Made by a program: the position numbers and the translations under genes
Shown here: positions 62,358-64,000 of the stretch, piece by piece
Position numbering within the stretch: position 1 is the stretch's first letter
Layout of the letters: each line of letters begins with the position of its first letter
Origin: Limimaricola variabilis
GTDB taxonomy: Bacteria; Pseudomonadota; Alphaproteobacteria; Rhodobacterales; Rhodobacteraceae
DNA: 64,000 nucleotides
Reading direction: 5' to 3'
Assembly: GCF_014195545.1 (NCBI RefSeq)
Contig: NZ_JACIBX010000005.1
Span: forward strand, 62,001-126,000
The notes under the pieces: generated by a model
Seen by the model: only the letters and a program-made list of their open reading frames with translations
Told to the model about the DNA's origin: nothing
Databases searched by the model: none

Positions 62358-63335
62358 CTAGGCCTCGTCGGGCAGCAGCACCACGGCGCCGCGCTTGCGG
62401 CGCGTGGCGACCCGATCATAGGCGGCGGCGATCTCCGACAGCCGGTAGCGGCTGTCGATCACCGCGCGCAGGTCGCCCGCCTCGACGAGACGGGCGATCT
62501 CTTCCATGTCGGCGCGGCTTTCATTCGCCATGCCGCTCCGGGCGCGGCGGCCGCCCCGACCCGCGAAACGGGCGGCGATCTCGGTGCCGAGACCGGCATA
62601 GACCAGCAGCAGCCGCCCACGCCGCCGCAGGGCCCGCATCCGCCGCTTGAGCGGCGCGGCGCCGACCGTGTCGAAGATCACGTCGAAGCGGTTCTCATCG
62701 GCGAAGGGGTCCTCCTCGTCATGCGCGATCACCTCGCGCGCCCCCAGATCGCGCACCAGATCCGAATTGGCGGCCGAACAGACCGCGGTCACATGCGCGC
62801 CCATGGCCCGGCCGATCTGTACCGCCGCCGCGCCGACCTCGCCCGAAGCGCCGACCACGCAGAGGCGGTGCTTGGCCTTGAGCCGCCCCTTGTCGCGCAG
62901 GAACTGCAGCGCCGTGGTCGCGCCGAAGGGCAGCGCGGCGGCCTGGCTGTGGATCAGCACATGTGGCTTGTGGACCACCGCACCCTCCGCGGCGATCACC
63001 ACCGCCTCGGCATGGGCACCCAGCTTCATCCCGGTCGAGCCGAACACCTCGTCGCCCGGCCCGAAACGGGTGACGTCCTCGCCCACCGCCTCCACGACCC
63101 CGGAGAAGGCGGAGCCCAGCACCGGCTGGCGCGGCCCGGTCCAGCCCATCGCGGCGCGCAGAACCAGCCCGTAGCCCGCCGGCACGGTCAGCGAGCGGAT
63201 GCGCCAGTCGCCGGCGCTCACCGTGCTGGCGCAAAGCCCGACGCGGATCTCGCCCGGCCCCGGCTCGGGCAGGGGGCGTTCGACGATCTCGAGATGCTCG
63301 GTCCCGCCATAGGCGCGGCAGATCACGGCGCGCAT
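62358..63335 (-). CDS. Zinc-independent MDR-type quinone oxidoreductase/alcohol dehydrogenase-like protein
   Basis: The 325-residue protein has the GroES-like N-terminal domain (MRAVICRAYGGTEHLEIVERPLPEPGPGEIRVGLCASTV) and the Rossmann NADPH domain (LCVVGASGEVGAAAVQIGRAMGAHVTAVCSAAN, DVIFDTVGA). It lacks the four-cysteine structural zinc lobe and the catalytic zinc set, so quinone or enone reduction is more likely than alcohol oxidation. Start 63335 is chosen at the family N-terminus; the longer frame is not coding. It is convergent with proS (3 bp between the stops). Confidence 0.88.
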   Translation of the reverse strand: MRAVICRAYGGTEHLEIVERPLPEPGPGEIRVGLCASTVSAGDWRIRSLTVPAGYGLVLRAAMGWTGPRQPVLGSAFSGVVEAVGEDVTRFGPGDEVFGSTGMKLGAHAEAVVIAAEGAVVHKPHVLIHSQAAALPFGATTALQFLRDKGRLKAKHRLCVVGASGEVGAAAVQIGRAMGAHVTAVCSAANSDLVRDLGAREVIAHDEEDPFADENRFDVIFDTVGAAPLKRRMRALRRRGRLLLVYAGLGTEIAARFAGRGGRRARSGMANESRADMEEIARLVEAGDLRAVIDSRYRLSEIAAAYDRVATRRKRGAVVLLPDEA

Positions 63336-63516
63336 CGGCGCTTCTCCTCCAACTGCGGCCATGGGCGCGCCCGGCGCGCATGACATCCCCGCAACTAGCT
63401 GGCCCGCGCGCGACGCCTGCGTCAAGCGCCGACACCGTGGCGTGAGCGGGCGTGGCTGCGGCTTGACCATGACCGCGCGCCCCCCCAAGGTCCGCGCGCA
63501 TTTGACAGGACTTCGC

Positions 63517-64000
63517 ATGGCCAACCGCACCGCACCGTTTTCCGCCTTCGAGTGGATGATCGCCTGGCGCTACATCCGCGCCCGCCGCGCCGAGGGCGGG
63601 GTCAGCGTCATGACCTGGATCAGCCTGGTCGGGGTGACGCTCGCCGTCTTCGCGCTGATCGCGACACTGGCGGTGCGGGCGGGCTTCCGCGAGGAGTTCA
63701 TCGACACGATCCTCGGCGCCAATGCCCATGTCACCGTCTACCAGGACAGCGTCATCCCCAATACCGACATCACCCGCCGGGTGATCGAGGATTACGACGG
63801 CCTGTCCGAGCGGCTGATGCAGATCGACGGCGTCACCCGCGCCGCGCCGGTGGTGCGCGGGCAGGTGATGGCGAGCTTCGGCAACGGCAATGCCGGTGTC
63901 GAGGTCTACGGCCTCTCGGCGGAGGACCTGTCGAGCCTGCCGCGCATCGCCGATCCCGAAACCGGCGTTGGCGACATCGCCCGCTACGGGGAGGGGATCG
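63517..64000 (+). CDS. lolC: Lipoprotein-releasing ABC transporter permease, LolC/LolE family (3' part outside window)
   Basis: The 161 visible residues begin with FSAFEWMIAWRYIRARRAEGGVSVMTWISLVGVTLAVFALIATLAVRAGFREEFIDTILG, the LolC/E cytoplasmic helix and first membrane segment, followed by the start of the periplasmic MacB-like domain (ITRRVIEDYDGLSERLMQIDGVTRAAPVVRGQVM). It extracts lipoproteins from the inner membrane with LolD. GACAGGA stands before the ATG. It is cut by the right edge. Confidence 0.92.
   Translation, partial: MANRTAPFSAFEWMIAWRYIRARRAEGGVSVMTWISLVGVTLAVFALIATLAVRAGFREEFIDTILGANAHVTVYQDSVIPNTDITRRVIEDYDGLSERLMQIDGVTRAAPVVRGQVMASFGNGNAGVEVYGLSAEDLSSLPRIADPETGVGDIARYGEGI

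Overview
The window is GC-rich (mid to high 60s percent by eye), densely coded chromosomal DNA from an alphaproteobacterium, most probably a member of the Rhodobacteraceae. The reasons are the gene content and order (hflK-hflC-DUF2065-degP, a his cluster hisB-hisH-hisA-hisF-hisE, choXWV facing betI-betC-betB-betA, ppx/ppk1 next to a DnaA-related Hda protein), a short ProS without the editing insertion, and regulatory words of alphaproteobacterial type (GAAC-N7-GAAC LexA box, TTAA-N7-TTAA CtrA box). I see no rRNA operon, insertion sequence, prophage or CRISPR array.

Layout. 1-5.1 kb: the end of a kpsS-like capsule gene, riboflavin synthase, a conserved hypothetical, a GST, rpiA and glutathione reductase. 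5.1-9.4 kb: an envelope protein quality-control block (hflK, hflC, DUF2065, DegP/HtrA) with an RpoH-like promoter before degP. 9.4-20.1 kb: a peptidoglycan-binding lipoprotein, a 2Fe-2S ferredoxin, cobS/cobT, a CPA2 K+/H+ antiporter, a 947-residue membrane protein with PilM/GspL-like and PilP/GspC-like ends, SIMPL and DUF421 proteins and a glycosyltransferase-like protein. 20.2-22.7 kb: tRNA-Tyr, rlmB, a candidate stress-promoter sRNA, and a TetR/AhpD-like divergent pair with a double operator. 22.8-27.9 kb: histidine biosynthesis genes on the minus strand, interrupted twice by small plus-strand genes. 28-28.5 kb: two tRNA-Gly(GCC) copies in a 142-bp direct repeat that includes the promoter. 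28.6-33.3 kb: TerC, a VOC protein and pyruvate carboxylase. 33.4-35.2 kb: a GAF-GGDEF diguanylate cyclase frameshifted directly before its GGEEF motif. 35.4-39.5 kb: a UvrD-type helicase behind a LexA box, then two exporters. 39.4-47.9 kb: a complete choline/choline-O-sulfate uptake and glycine-betaine synthesis locus with a BetI operator. 47.9-54.3 kb: a secreted thermonuclease behind a CtrA site, a small K+ channel-like protein, small envelope proteins, GNAT, DnaJ-like and EEP proteins, and gph. 54.3-60.8 kb: ppx, a GT29 (sialyltransferase)-like protein, ppk1, hda and an AI-2E family permease. 60.9-64 kb: proS, an MDR oxidoreductase and the start of lolC.

Most of the window is housekeeping. 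The points most worth a second look are the orphan sRNA candidate with a textbook EcfG-type promoter, the GT29-like gene between ppx and ppk1, the PilM/PilP-like single-chain protein, the CtrA box in front of a secreted nuclease, the LexA box in front of the helicase, the one-base frameshift in the diguanylate cyclase, and the duplicated tRNA-Gly unit. I did not find a clear multi-gene system of unknown type.
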